A stretch of DNA of 64,000 nt from Apricaphanius iberus (Eukaryota > Chordata > Actinopteri > Cyprinodontiformes > Aphaniidae). The stretch is taken from assembly GCA_028564705.1 (NCBI GenBank), contig JAPXFQ010002676.1, forward strand, positions 496,001 to 560,000, given 5' to 3'. The notes below the pieces were generated by a model, which saw nothing but the letters and a program-made list of their open reading frames with translations, was not told the origin of the DNA and ran no database searches. This document shows, in pieces, positions 24,301-35,009 of the stretch; within the stretch, counting starts at the first letter, position 1, and every line of letters begins with the position of its first letter. Both the position numbers and the translations under genes were made by a program.

Positions 24301-26074
24301 TGCTGCGTTACAAAAAAAATTGATTCTGAATAAATTCTGATAAAATCAAATCAATTCACAGATCCAAAAATCTATTTACTTGTTTAAACTTGTTTGCCCG
24401 TTTTATAGAAAGGAAAAGTCCAGACGGGTGAACTGAAACTCACCTAGTATTGCATCATTGAATTACAGGCATAATAATTAAGTTAACAGCTAAAAAAAAC
24501 GTTTTTTTTTATTGCACTGACCTTATCAATATGGAACAGATTGAATTGGATCGGATCGTGATAATAGAATATAATACTCAGCTCTAGTCCTTCGACAAAC
24601 AAATGTGCTCACCTGTCCTTACCTGTTAAAATCAGTGATCAGTCATATATTGGAGGCTGTATTAAGATCCACAGTTTTAGCATAATTATATTTACAACAG
24701 AAGAAACCTACACACAACAAATTATTCAAAATACTGGATTTGACTTGAACATTTAGATAATTTCCAGATTCAACGTCATATTAAAATAAATAATTCAACA
24801 AATTATATATGAATACCTTGCGATGTTTACCAAAACCCGGTATTAAATCAGCCCCGGGGCTGATTCCGGCCTAATCGGTCCACTTAACGGTAAAATTAAG
24901 GCCGTATTCATCTTTTGCGGGAGAAAATCAAAAGAAACACTGTATTGGCAGCCCGCTCCCCCTTAAAAAACACACGCCACGGGAACTGAAGGTGGGAGGA
25001 GTGACTGCTGTACTCGTAGTTACACAGACACGACGGCAGAGTGAGCAAAACGATCCAAACTTTGGCTTAGTTTTACAAAAATAGAATCAGACAGTGCACA
25101 CTGTCACACATGTAATAAAAGCTTTGCTTGTAAAGGCCAGAACATGAGTACTTTGACCAAACACCTTTCTAAAATACACCAAATACAGAGAGTTTTTTGA
25201 CTGCCTAAATGCTGCAGCATTAGGATGCAGTGGTACAGAAAATGGATGGGTGAATGTTATATTGTTTTTCTTAAGGTTCTCAGGGATTATTTTGCACTAT
25301 ACACTTTAGCATTCAAAACCTTTCATTTTGGGTCACAATTGCATTGTTTGTTGCAAGTAATGTTTTATATTTTCCATTTGAATACCTTAAACTTTTTTAA
25401 ATAGACAACATAGTATTTTTAGTTTTTGATATATAAAACAAGTTGTTTACATAGTGTTTTTATTAAGTTATTCATTTTGTACTTTTTATTTTGTTATTTA
25501 TTTACTGTGATTTGCTGTTCCAGTTGGTAAAAAAGAAAACAATTATAGTTCACTATTTGTGTTTTTCCCCTTTTGTTTTAGTCTTTCAAAAAAAAGTACC
25601 AATAAGGATACCAATAAAGTACTGGATCGATAAGGAGTATCGTTAAGAGTAGCAGTATCGATAAATCCTTAACGATACCCATCCCTATGAATAACCTTTA
25701 ATTTATAATGTAACATATCTCTTCAATGATTTTTGCTAATGGTACTTAAAGCCCTTCATAAATTTATACAAGGAGTCACTGCATGTTTTCAAGGAATACA
25801 CATATATGCCATCTCAGATATCACCAGTCCATTCTGTAACACAATGATGTCTTTTTTTCCCCTCATCTCCACTCTGTTTTTCAGACATGTGATTTTTGCT
25901 CCTAGCAGCCATAACAAATATGCAGGGGAGTCTTTTCCTGGGATATATGACGCACTGTTTGACATTGAGAACTCAGCTTACCCAGAGAAGGCCTGGCGGG
26001 AAGTTAAGCGACAAATCAGCATAGCCGCATTTACAGTCCACGCTGCAGCCATGACTCTTACACCACCTGCATGA
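6306..26074 (+). CDS. naalad2: N-acetylated-alpha-linked acidic dipeptidase 2-like (glutamate carboxypeptidase II family, M28), 20 coding exons
   Basis: Type II membrane zinc exopeptidase of the GCPII/PSMA family, which removes C-terminal glutamate from N-acetyl-aspartyl-glutamate and folyl-poly-glutamate at the cell surface. Exons: 6306-6387, 8552-8663, 8875-9061, 13576-13677, 13764-13889, 14006-14086, 14241-14346, 14773-14866, 15019-15114, 15678-15763, 15958-16077, 16155-16237, 16317-16380, 16484-16551, 18493-18584, 19570-19660, 19979-20243, 20357-20438, 20567-20659, 25885-26074. All junctions are GT-AG and phases agree, giving 739 aa. Residues 10-30 form a signal anchor ([20 protein letters not shown]). 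Zinc ligands His366, Asp376, Glu414, Asp442 and His542, the catalytic Glu413 and the glutarate-pocket Lys688/Tyr689 are present, all offset by 11 from human GCPII numbering. The PA-like, M28 and C-terminal dimerisation regions follow in the usual order. Local wording ([22 protein letters not shown]) suggests NAALAD2 over FOLH1, judged from memory. It appears intact. Confidence 0.9.
6388..8551 (+). other. naalad2 intron 1
   Basis: 2.2-kb intron with no recognisable exon. The GC-richer stretch at about 7200-7870 looks like an old transposon remnant, but I could not find its ends. Confidence 0.4.
9062..13575 (+). other. naalad2 intron 3 with repeat remnants
   Basis: 4.5-kb intron. It contains a large imperfect inverted repeat (10545-10745, listed separately), a possible DNA-transposon right end ending gttactctttaaac near 11303, and a LINE/SINE-tail-like piece (gcgccatataaataaattgaattg) at about 12963-12986. 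No other coding exon is visible. Confidence 0.5.
10545..10745. repeat. Large imperfect inverted repeat (stem-loop)
   Basis: A left arm reading ctgatac...gagctccataaagcctc is mirrored by gaggctttatggagctc...gtatcag. The core arms are about 28 bp with two or three mismatches, and pairing extends outward through weaker complementarity to a total arm of about 70 bp around a loop of about 50 bp. It is probably the fold-back of a MITE in intron 3 of naalad2. Confidence 0.7.
16552..18492 (+). other. naalad2 intron 14
   Basis: 1.9-kb intron with no coding signal. It holds the first copy of an intronic repeat at about 17786-17890, which recurs in intron 15. Confidence 0.5.
17786..17890 (+). repeat. 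Intronic repeat, copy 1
   Basis: Shared blocks with 18903-19047 include cttcctc-aaatcttaaa, acactgtcct, atcagtata and gctgatgtttccaac (here actggtgtttccaac). The two copies are clearly diverged. Family unknown. Confidence 0.6.
18903..19047 (+). repeat. Intronic repeat, copy 2
   Basis: Diverged second copy of the segment at 17786-17890, in the same orientation, in intron 15 of naalad2. One exon lies between the copies. Confidence 0.6.
20670..21246. repeat. Degenerate AAGTC/GAGTCC-rich repeat
   Basis: Two clusters (about 20680-20800 and 21095-21246) are built from irregularly spaced aagtc, gagtcc and caagtcaagtc words, with a non-repetitive middle. The second ends in gactcgagtattccatctctgg. 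This looks like a low-copy DNA-transposon-type repeat of a kind common in fish, but I cannot name the family. Confidence 0.5.
21491..24024 (+). mobile_element. Rex3 (RTE-clade) LINE, decayed, 3' end missing
   Basis: The 5' end (ccttggctgccacctta...) is followed by an apurinic/apyrimidinic endonuclease region with [10 protein letters not shown] and [14 protein letters not shown], then a reverse transcriptase with [26 protein letters not shown] and [11 protein letters not shown]. Frames shift between about 22230, 22490 and 23050, so the ORF is broken. After [23 protein letters not shown] the sequence jumps to a later part of the element, deleting the catalytic FADD region. It stops near 24024 in ordinary AT-rich DNA, without the 3' end. 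The RT segment resembles the stretch between standard Rex3 PCR primers, as remembered. It lies in naalad2 intron 19. Confidence 0.85.
24830..25688 (+). mobile_element. hAT transposon remnant with BED zinc-finger exon
   Basis: The right end, about 100 bp rich in tatcgataa/taacgatac words and finishing aacgatacccatcccta near 25688, is a hAT-like terminus often seen in fish. Internally, 25084-25200 encodes a BED-type finger (CHTCNKSF ... HLSKIH) ended by a stop, with a stop also directly upstream. The transposase body and a clear left terminus are missing. Confidence 0.6.
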
Positions 26075-26297
26075 GAGCACAACCTGAGGCACAAAATTAA
26101 AGGATTGTAATATCACGATGTGATAAGACTGTATTTTTATCCTAGACAGAGCAATTTCTGCATTTTATCAGGTCAGTTTTCCAGACCTTGATCAGCGTTG
26201 TGATCACAAACGTTTTTTTTTTTGTTTGCATTGAATTATTTCCTGCAAGAACAACAAAAAACAACAACTTTAAAAACCCTTAGAAATATGCCCAAAC

Positions 26298-26303
26298 AAT
26301 AAA
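26298..26303 (+). promoter_or_regulatory. Poly(A) signal AATAAA for naalad2
   Basis: AATAAA lies 224 bp after the stop codon at 26072-26074. The TTAA that flanks the next transposon begins 17 bp downstream, so cleavage would fall at or just inside the element border. Confidence 0.6.
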
Positions 26304-26323
26304 TGCTTTATGATATTGTTTAA

Positions 26324-27322
26324 AGGGATACAAGGCAAGTCTGAATGTTTTCTCTACGATGCACCCCCTAGCTTTAGTAAATGCTGCTTTCAAACACACT
26401 GTCGTAAAAACGAACTGTTATCCCCCCCCACAAGCAACCCAGCTGATCAGTTGCCAACCCATCTGAGCGCAGCAACCGGTTATCAAAACTACCGGATATC
26501 AGTTATGGCTACCGAGGTAAGTAAAGTAATAGTTTCTTACTATCATCTGGCATCATGTCGCCTTTGTCACCCGTGCAGCTAGCGGCAGCTGTAGCAGATA
26601 GGAGTCCCACCGGGCTAAAAATATGATGCGGTGTAAGAAACGTGATTACCTAAAAAAAGATATCCATGCTTGCTAGAAAACACATAAGCCTCCGTTAGCC
26701 ACCAAGCTACCCTGTAACAGACATTCATCTAACTACCAAAAATACTTCATCAACCCGATGAAGTTATGTACTGGGAACACAGTACAAAAAAAACATATGT
26801 ACAGATAATAACGAACACAACGAAAGTACAACCAGGCACAAAATAAAATATAAAAGTGTTACTTACAAGCGCAAAAGCAAGAATACGAGGTCTGTATCCG
26901 ACTTGCAGCCTTCGGTGTCTTTCAGCTCTTGCCATTCTGTAAAAGCTTGACCAATATTGATGCATGTGGGAGCCCTCGCTCGGTCTGAAGCTGTTTTTCT
27001 TTTCTTGGCATCTTCTGTCGGTGGTTTTCGCTGCTTCTTAGCCGGCTCTGACATCGGTTTGCCACACTCTTTAGCCGGGTTTTGTTAGCCTGCCTCAGTG
27101 TGGGGGATGTTTGCCAAAAACTGATCCTGCTTCTCGCGATGTGTGAGACTTCGTGAGACTGAAGGACACTGGGTCGCTACACTGAACTTGCAAGTGGGAT
27201 ATTCTGTCTACAGGCAGTAGGGGCGGGCGAGAGAGTCTTCAGTCGCCCTGTAATGAGTTATTTAACCATATACCGAGTTACAAAGATGATTGATTAACGT
27301 AAAAATGTTGCCTAGTATCCCT
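26324..27322. mobile_element. TTAA-flanked non-autonomous DNA transposon (~1 kb)
   Basis: TTAA (26320-26323) is followed by agggatacaaggcaa. The other end reads ttgcctagtatccct followed by TTAA (27323-27326). The terminal inverted repeats match at 13 of 15 positions and the TTAA duplication is exact. TTAA targeting is used by piggyBac and Kolobok-type elements; the ends differ from the piggyBac at 41.2 kb. The minus strand keeps a short basic ORF at 26863-27054. Confidence 0.75.
26863..27054 (-). CDS. Short basic ORF inside the TTAA element
   Basis: 63 codons starting MSEPAKKQRKPPTEDAKKRK, with a lysine/arginine-rich N-terminus and a segment containing FTEWQELKDTEG. It looks like the first exon of a transposon-encoded protein left in a deletion derivative. 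I do not recognise a catalytic domain, and no function can be given. Confidence 0.4.
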   Translation of the reverse strand: MSEPAKKQRKPPTEDAKKRKTASDRARAPTCINIGQAFTEWQELKDTEGCKSDTDLVFLLLRL

Positions 27323-27326
27323 TTAA

Positions 27327-30300
27327 CAGCCAGAGACTTAGAGTGAAAAAAAAATTACATGGTAGTGATTTGATCTACTATTTTCTTAATGTTATTTTAG
27401 ACACCTCTTACCCACTATAGTACAGGAAAGCTGTAAAGAATTATGAAAGCATTTATTTGTATATACATGCAAACAGTTCTTTATGTGAGTATGAGACCCT
27501 TTTTTTTATTGATAAAATGTTACTTTTTTGAGAATTACATTATGAAGGTCCAGTTTGTAATATTGACAGAAAAGAACAGCTGTAGGATTACTGATGAACC
27601 AATGTTTAACACGGGAGGGAACAGTTTTCATGTGGACATTTCTCAGTAGTATTTACTGCAATTAGCTATTAAATAGTGAAACTTCCAGTGAATGTGTTAA
27701 TTCACTGTATATAAATGGATCCAGTGAATGTTTATTATAACACAAAGCAGGAAGCGGTTTATTTTATACAAACATACAAGGAAGGAGTATGTTAATGCTT
27801 GCATGCAAACTGCTTTTAGTGTTGGGTTCCACATAACTAAGCCATATAAATGGGGCTTTGCATAGATGGAGAGGATAACCTTGCTACCAATCTAACAGCA
27901 TACACGCTATGTTACTTTACTTTCATCCTGTTTGAAAATCAAAATAATAAAACAAGATCATTAAAACTCAATGAAACAACTCAGTAGTTTATTGCAAAAT
28001 AACATGGTTATTTAAACATGCATTAATACATTTAGAAAAAAAAAATATTTTTTATGTAGCAATCAGAATTGTTTAAAAAAAATTACTTCTTGTGAAAGGA
28101 AAAAGAGCGATTAACTTAACTGTAGTGGAAATCTGTAGACAAATTAGTCACAATTGCCTGACTGTATAGTCTGTAAAACTGGGTACAGATGGAGTAGGGT
28201 GTAGGGCTGTAGGATTTGTGATCTGTCCCTAGTTCCAGTAAAAAGCTTGAAAGAACTATTAAAGCTTCTGCACATTGGTCTATTTTGCTAAATTTTTATG
28301 CCTTGTAAGAACATTTTGGAGATGGACACAAATGACACACCAGTGGGAAAAGCAAGGTCCACTAAGACCTGGATGAACTTGTTTGTTTGGGTTGGGCCAT
28401 AACCTGGCTGAGCCTGAAATAACAGCCTGAAAACCAGGTCTTCTTGTCCAAACCTGTGTTCAGTGCTTCTTGAAATTTGGTAAAATTTCCATGTAAACAC
28501 ACCTCTCATCCATGTGGAAAGTCTTGCAGAAAGAGCTAAACATGTTATAACTGCAGTGCAATGGGACACTGCATTAAACCAATGTATTGAGAATGAGATG
28601 ACATTCAAGTTCATATTTGTGTATAGACCAACATGTAAATACATTGTGTAAAATAATTCATATCAAGATTAGTACCTCGGTGTAGATCAATGAAATGACT
28701 AATCCAGAGTTATGTTGGGTGCAACAAAATACAGCAGATACGAACTTTCTTTTACTATGGATGCTGGCTATGTGGTTTGATACATATCTATGTTTTCCTA
28801 AAGCTTGTTTGTAGTTATTTGTTTCCTTTTTTCACTTAACAAAAGGAGCAAATCTGCTGTTTTCAGACTGTGTACTTGTATTAACCTATCCTGTTTGTTT
28901 CCCAGATGAAAAAGAAGCTTTGAGGCCTAAATTTAGCATGCATGATTAGGTTATAATTTTTAAGAGTAATTGAATACATTTTAAACAAAAATCTGTGTCA
29001 TGTGACTTTAGAAGGAGGGAAAAGAACATGCAAATACCAAATAAAAGGCTGTCAGGAAGTCATCAGTCCCAACTCAGACCAGCGGGGTCTGATGTTCTCC
29101 CTGACAGTATCTCCACTCTCTCCTCAGTATAAAAAATCCTTCCACTCAACTTCACTTTACTCAGTCATCAGTTATCCCATGTCCAGAGCTCCTGATCCAT
29201 TCAGACGTATCAGCCAGACCAGAAGGATTCGTCCAGCTCCAGTCCAGCCAGTCAACCAGAGCAGCTCAGACTTCAGCTGTATGCTCCTCAGCTTACTCCA
29301 CGACCCGGCTACGGTTCCCAGCCGCAGCCTGTCTCCTGAGCCATCCAGCCGCCTTGAACCCGGGGTGACTTCCATCCGCGCCTAGAGCGCCAAACTACAA
29401 ACGATCGCCACTCCCTGTCCACTGGTGATCCTGACAAAGGGCTCCCGTGCTGGGTTTTTACTTTTTTTGTTATTTGCAAATAAGTTAATTCAAACAATGG
29501 AAGCTGATTGGCAAATCTTGGATAAACATGATGTTATTTCTCTATAACAGACTGATTTACATCTGGTTACTATTTAACATCTTTTATATAAATATATAAT
29601 TAAATGTCAAATTAAAGTAGGTGAAAACACTTTATTTTCAGGCAGATTCTAATAACTGCATATTTTGTTATTTTCCCTTTTTTTTTTCCTGTGGACTCAC
29701 ACAGTAGAGCAAAAAATAACTTAGCTAATTCCTAAAGTTTGAAGCCAGTTGAGCTATTTGCCATTTTTAATTGATGTGAAATTTAAAAGTACATGTACAC
29801 TGAAAATATTTAGTTTTCTGATATGCTCAAATGTTTGAGTTTATAAACTCAAAAATTATGTGGAAACTGATTGCCCGTTTTGTTTTGTTTTTTTAGTTCT
29901 GCTAATATATTTGGGTTTACAGTGTGGGAGGGCCAATTTAGAGCCAATACAGAAGAGGTACTTTACATAGCATTATAAAGCAAAGATATCTGGTCTCTGC
30001 TTCCACTTCTTTCTCATTTAGGGGATTGTTTGTTCAGCCTCTCACTGAGTGGGTAAGTAGATGATACAACCAAACGTACCAAAAATACCTACTCATGTGT
30101 ATTTGTTGATTCTATATGGTGAATATTATCTGTGGCTATGTTTGATCAAAGGAAGGCAAAATTACTACTGCTGTGGGATGTTTATAAATGTTTATCTCAG
30201 TATCTATAATACATATATTCCAATATACAAAGAAAATTTGAGTCGTTCAACGGATCAAACATTTTTTCAGCATCTGTTTATCAAAGCAGTAATATGTAAT

Positions 30301-30450
30301 ATTAGAAATTATATTTTTCTGTAAAAAAGCTAAAGTCAACTAAGTCTATGTACCTTTAAAAACCTGTGAACCACATTAGCATGTTCATGCATTTGTTTGG
30401 GCAATTATTTTGTCAACCTTTCTCTTTTCTTTTTTCCAAGGTTACATAAC
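27327..30450. other. Intergenic, no gene recognised
   Basis: AT-rich DNA. A GC-richer, serine/proline-coding-like stretch at 29002-29420 (open 127 codons on plus, 67 on minus) has no recognisable domain and may be an old repeat. The minus-strand frame at 28288-28644 is not convincing. Confidence 0.4.
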
Positions 30451-31693
30451 ATGGCACGTCTTATCCATCTATCACTACTCCTAGGTAATAATTAAATTGT
30501 AGTTGAATTTCTTACAAGAATAAAAAAAAGGAAGCAGATTCTGGAACAGCTCAGGACATTAGTCTGCTTTCTTGTACAGACAAAAAAACATCCCTCTTGT
30601 GGCTGGTTTTGGTATTATAGACAAGTTTGATAGGGGGCATCTTCAAGCCAATTGAAGACAGTCCTTCTCATGTTTCAGGTCTGATTAGGATAAGCATAAT
30701 TTATTAAATTTACTAAATGCAAGAACAATGAAAGATAATTTTTTAATACTCTTTATAGACACATACTTCCTTAGGATTTGCTAAAATTACCTTCACAACT
30801 GTAAGAGTTTGATCAAATGTTTGTACATCTTTCCACAAGCTTACAGTATCTCATAATTTGACTATTTATTTTGTTAATAGCGGTGCACAGCAAAACTCAC
30901 ACAAAATGTAGCCACCATACCTCTACTTCACATTTTGAGTACTGGAATGGTGTTCTCAGGTTTGCAAGCTTTCCCCTAATTCATCCAACAATAGCAATAG
31001 TGATTATGACCAAATATCTAAATTTTAGGTATATCCATATCACAGCACATATCCCTTTAAGGTCTTTGATACTGACAGCATTTTCAAACTGTAATTTAGA
31101 GTTTTATGTTGCTTTGGGGTTAAGAATACTTACTTGTCGAGTGGCTTTCCAGTCCTTGTCACTTCAGGACTTACTTCCTTGTTCATAATTATAACTGTCT
31201 TTTCAGCTTTCGCTATCCCCTTCACAAGGTCAATTGGGGCCAACCATGGCACATATGGAAGGAATTCAGGCTCCGTCCTCACTATACAACAGTGTTCCTC
31301 TTCAGGAACACTGAACAGGAAAACAGGTGCTCATATTTGTATATCTGAACATTCAATGTTAATGATAGATGAAAATAAAGCATTTTGTTTGCTGTATCTG
31401 GTTCTTCTCTGCTGATTTTAGCATCTCAGCCTGTTTTTACATCGAAAGGAAAGGGTAAAAGGATATACACTCTTAATGATTGCAACAGAACTTGGAGCAT
31501 TACATGCAACAGTCCGGACAATGTTGGGATGCTTCATTGTCATGGAGACAGTCAACATTTGAATTGGACATTGGGCTGTTTGGAACCAAATAATGATAGA
31601 TGTCTTAAAGTCACCACTAATGGTTTGTTTCTTTAGTATTTTTTCTTTAACCGCATCTCTCCCAAAAAAGAGAATATCACTGCCTAATGTATA

Positions 31694-31737
31694 ACTAACT
31701 GCGCTTTACTGTCTGGGGACAGTAAAGCGCAGTTAGT
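31694..31737. repeat. Perfect 20-bp hairpin with 4-nt loop
   Basis: The arms at 31694-31713 and 31718-31737 are exact reverse complements around the loop tggg. It lies in intron 3 of the lectin-like gene, between exons at 31422-31622 and 31851-31905. Confidence 0.97.
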
Positions 31738-32328
31738 GAAACTGAAATTTAACTTCCATTAAAAAATAAATAAAACTTGTATGCGAAACTTTTTTGAAAT
31801 GTGTCTAGAATGAGGTACGTCCTTAATAATTTTCTGATTTTAATTTCCAGAAAATGACATTTCGAAGACGTGTAAAACAACTGGTACTTCTGATAGTCAC
31901 TGCAAGTAAGTCAGAACTGTGGTCCAGGGGCTATTTGCATCCATCGGAATGATTTTGTGTATGAAAAGAGTCTGAATTTAGGAATAGCACAAACTGGGTT
32001 TACCAGCCCAGGTAGTTATTGCAGACATAATTAAATCAAGTAATTGGGACAAGGTTTTCATGAAGGTGAAGCCATTCAAAAGAAATTAAGACAAAGTAAA
32101 ATATTGTTTTTAAGTTATCAATCTCAAGTTGACAGTTTTGGGGACAAGGTCAAAAAGTTTGGACATAACTTTCATATCTGAACTACTATCTATTTGGTCC
32201 ACAAGAAGAGTAGACACAATAGACTGTATTGTCATTTTATCCATAGATTTAATGTCTCAAAAATGTTTCTGCCACAGCTCCCAGGACACCACCTCAACAC
32301 CAAACAATTCATCAGTTCGTATAGAGCT

Positions 32329-32660
32329 TGTCATGATCCGTCCCTGTCTGTGTTGTTTATTCCTCCTTGTTTCCTCCCAGTCTGTTTTAGTTACTTAGTC
32401 CTAGTTTTTTTCACCTGTTGTCTTATTAGTCCTCCCTGTGTTTTCTGCCTCTGCTCCCAGGTGTTCCACGTTTCCCAATTACCCTCCCCACAGTATATAT
32501 ACCCTTCTGTGTCTGTCTGTCCTCGTCGGGTCGTTGTCGTCGTTACCTCCCCTAGTTCTCTGTGCTTCTCGTCTGTTTTTCTGGACATTTAATAAACATG
32601 GGCCGTAAGAGCCACAAACGCCGCTCCGCATCTGGGTCCTCCTTGAGCCGAAACCTGACA
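32329..32660 (+). mobile_element. Solo LTR (332 bp)
   Basis: Starts TGTCATGATCC and ends AACCTGACA, i.e. TG...CA with short inverted ends. It contains a TATA-like cagtatatataccc near 32492 and an AATAAA near 32590, in the order expected for a plus-strand LTR. It is flanked by gagct (32324-32328) and gtgct (32661-32665), a 5-bp duplication with one substitution. No internal retroviral or gypsy sequence is attached. Confidence 0.65.
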
Positions 32661-32762
32661 GTGCTAGACTCAAATTGCTCATTGAATGTCACTGATGATG
32701 AAGCAGGCAAGTATTTTTAAATTGTAAAACTTTCCTATAAATGTTCTTTTGTGGCGAATAAA

Positions 32763-33389
32763 GCCTAGTTTACAGTTCTCCGTCAGCACGTTTGCACCCA
32801 GATTCAGACGTATTGACAGAGACGTTTTCCATACTGCTGTGTGTCTTTGTTGCAAAGCAGTTCCCGACCATGACAGCAAAGGGTGCTTAATTTTTCAAGG
32901 AGGTCTGCCTAACATTGCAGTGGTGTCTCTGGTCTAGAGTTTATTTGCTTCAGCTTAAACACATTCCACCTCAAGAAGCAATAGCTGACAGAAAATAAGT
33001 TTTGATTGCGCTGGAAAGCTTTTAAGTGCAGCTCACTGAATACTCAATTAATAAAAATTAATAGAAACAAACACAGCAGTCTGTTTTGTTTTTCTCTACA
33101 CCTCCCTATGTCAAGGTTGCCATGAGACCATATTAGATAAATTTTCCTTATAAAACATCCACTGTCCAAATGTTGCATTGACTACTGATTAAATTGTCTA
33201 TAGCGCATCCTTCTGGTAAAATTACATCAGACCAATAACAGACGAGTGCTCTCCTTTGGGTACAACAGATAGTTAAAAAATTGGACTCTACTCCATCCGT
33301 GCTTGTGTAGCTCACGGAGAGCCCTTGCATAAACAGACAATGGCATTGCGTGTCGATGTACCTACGCAGTCGAGAAGTATAAAATAGGC
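32763..33389 (+). mobile_element. MITE-like repeat, copy 1 (~630 bp)
   Basis: Related along its whole length to 60244-60910 in the same orientation. The ends are inverted: GCCTAGTTTACAGTTCTC at the left and GAGAAGTATAAAATAGGC at the right. No transposase. It lies in the last intron of the lectin-like gene. Confidence 0.75.
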
Positions 33390-33634
33390 TTTACATCTAA
33401 TCTTATGAATAGTAGGTACTTGAAGTGAGATCTTTTTAAAACCTTTTCTGTTATTTTAGATTTCGCTGCACATTTTCAGACTTCCAAGGATGTAAACTAT
33501 AAAATTATTACATTTTACGGAATGAGTGCTGAAGAACATTTTATTTCATTAACTTAGTAATTGGGATACAGCATTCTTCCCCCTCCAAATACGACAAGTA
33601 GCATTTATACCAAATAGTTCTATTTTATTCTATA

Positions 33635-35009
33635 CTGCTCACAAAAATTAAAGGAGCACTTTAAAGAAACACATTAGATACATAAGATTTCAATATGAAG
33701 TTGGATATCTATACAAATAACGACAGGGCGATGTCTTAGGAACAGAAGAATGCCAAGTCTTTTAATGGAAATAAAAGTTTTCAGCTTACAGAGGGCTCAA
33801 TTGTGTAGACACTCTAAAATCAGAGTGAAATGAAGATGTGGCAGGCTAGTCCATTTTTTCAAAAACGTAATTTCTGCAACTCAAAATGCTTTTCAGTATG
33901 TTGTGTGGCACCCACGAGCTTGTATGCATGCTTGACAACGTCGGGGCATGCTCCCAATGAGACGACGGACGGTGTCTTGTGGCATTTCCTCCCAGATCTG
34001 TGTGAGGGCATCCCTGAGCTGTTGTACAGTCTGAGGAGCAAACTGGCGGCGCCTAATGGACCGAAACATAATGTCCCACAGATGTTCTATTGGGTTTAAG
34101 TCAGGGGATCGTGATAGCCATTCAATTGTTTCAATTACTTCATCCTCTAGGTACTGCCTGCATACTCATGCCACATGAGTCTGGGCATTGTCGTGCATTA
34201 AGAGGAAACCAGGACCTACTGCACCAGCGTAGGGCCTGACAATGGATTCAAGGATTTCATCTTGATACCTTATGGCCGTGAACCTGCTCTTGTCTGTAAA
34301 AAGTACAGGGCGCCAGTGGCAGAATTGCCAATTCTGGTGTTCTTGAGTAAATGCCAGTCGAGTTCCACGGTGCTGGGCAGTGAGCACAGGCCCCACTACA
34401 GGACGTCGGTCCCTCAGGCCATCTTCATGAAGTCTGTTCCTGATTGTTTGGGTAGAGACATTCACACCAGTGGCCCTCTGGAGGTCATTCTGTAGGGCAC
34501 GAGCAGTGCTCAGCCTTTTCTGCCTTACACAAAGGAGCAGGTATTGGTCCTGCTGATGGATTGAGGGTCCAGCTCTCCGAGAATAACCACCAGTCTCCTG
34601 AAATCTCCACCATGCTCTGGAGATTGTGCTGGGAGACACATTAAACCTTCTTGCTGCAGCACATGTGGATGTGCCATCCTGGAGAAGTTGGACAACCTGT
34701 GCAACTTCTGTAGGGTTAAGGAATCGCCTCATACTGCCAGTAGAGATAATTACTCAAGCCAAAACCAGCCAAAAAAGATCAAGAGGGAGAAACTTGAAAT
34801 GACCTCCACATGTAACACCAGTCCTTTTCAGGGTTTTCTAATTGTTTTCACTGTAATGCACCTGTTGTTAAGTCCATGAACACCAGTACAGCTGAAAGTG
34901 ATTAACGATGCCCTCAGCTGCCTAACCAACCAGAAAATTATGAGACAGGTTTAATTGATTTCATGCCAGGCCCAATAAAAAAAAGTGTTTCTTTAATTTT
35001 TGTGAGCAG
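33635..35009 (-). mobile_element. Tc1/mariner element, inactive
   Basis: The terminal inverted repeats read ctgctcacaaaaattaaag. A TA precedes the left end; the right flank has tt, so one target-site base appears mutated. Total 1375 bp. It carries a broken transposase on the minus strand and lies in the last intron of the lectin-like gene. Confidence 0.85.
33894..34732 (-). pseudogene. Tc1-like transposase pseudogene
   Basis: The N-terminal paired-type helix-turn-helix region starts MRRFLNPTEVAQVVQLL, and the DDE domain shows FTDKSRF (first Asp), HDNAQTHVA (second Asp) and SPDLNPIEHLWD (Glu). Between FTDKSRFTAI and RYQDEIL about 50 residues normal for the family are missing. A TGA replaces what should be an Arg codon just after HVA (CGA to TGA), after which the frame continues to the normal stop at 33894-33896. 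The internal deletion alone should abolish activity. Confidence 0.85.

Noticed and set aside
29002..29385. 127-codon plus-strand ORF
   Set aside because: Serine/proline-rich with no domain, no splice partners, and both strands open. Kept only as part of the intergenic note.
30881..30959. Open segment with acceptor and donor that could follow the lectin exon 1 (reads AVHSKTHTKCSHH...)
   Set aside because: It ends in a phase that makes the exon at 31422 run into a stop, whereas exon 1 joined directly to 31207 keeps everything in frame. It could still be an alternative exon.
31694..31737. microRNA precursor
   Set aside because: The stem is only 20 bp with a 4-nt loop and no flanking pairing, shorter than a usual precursor.
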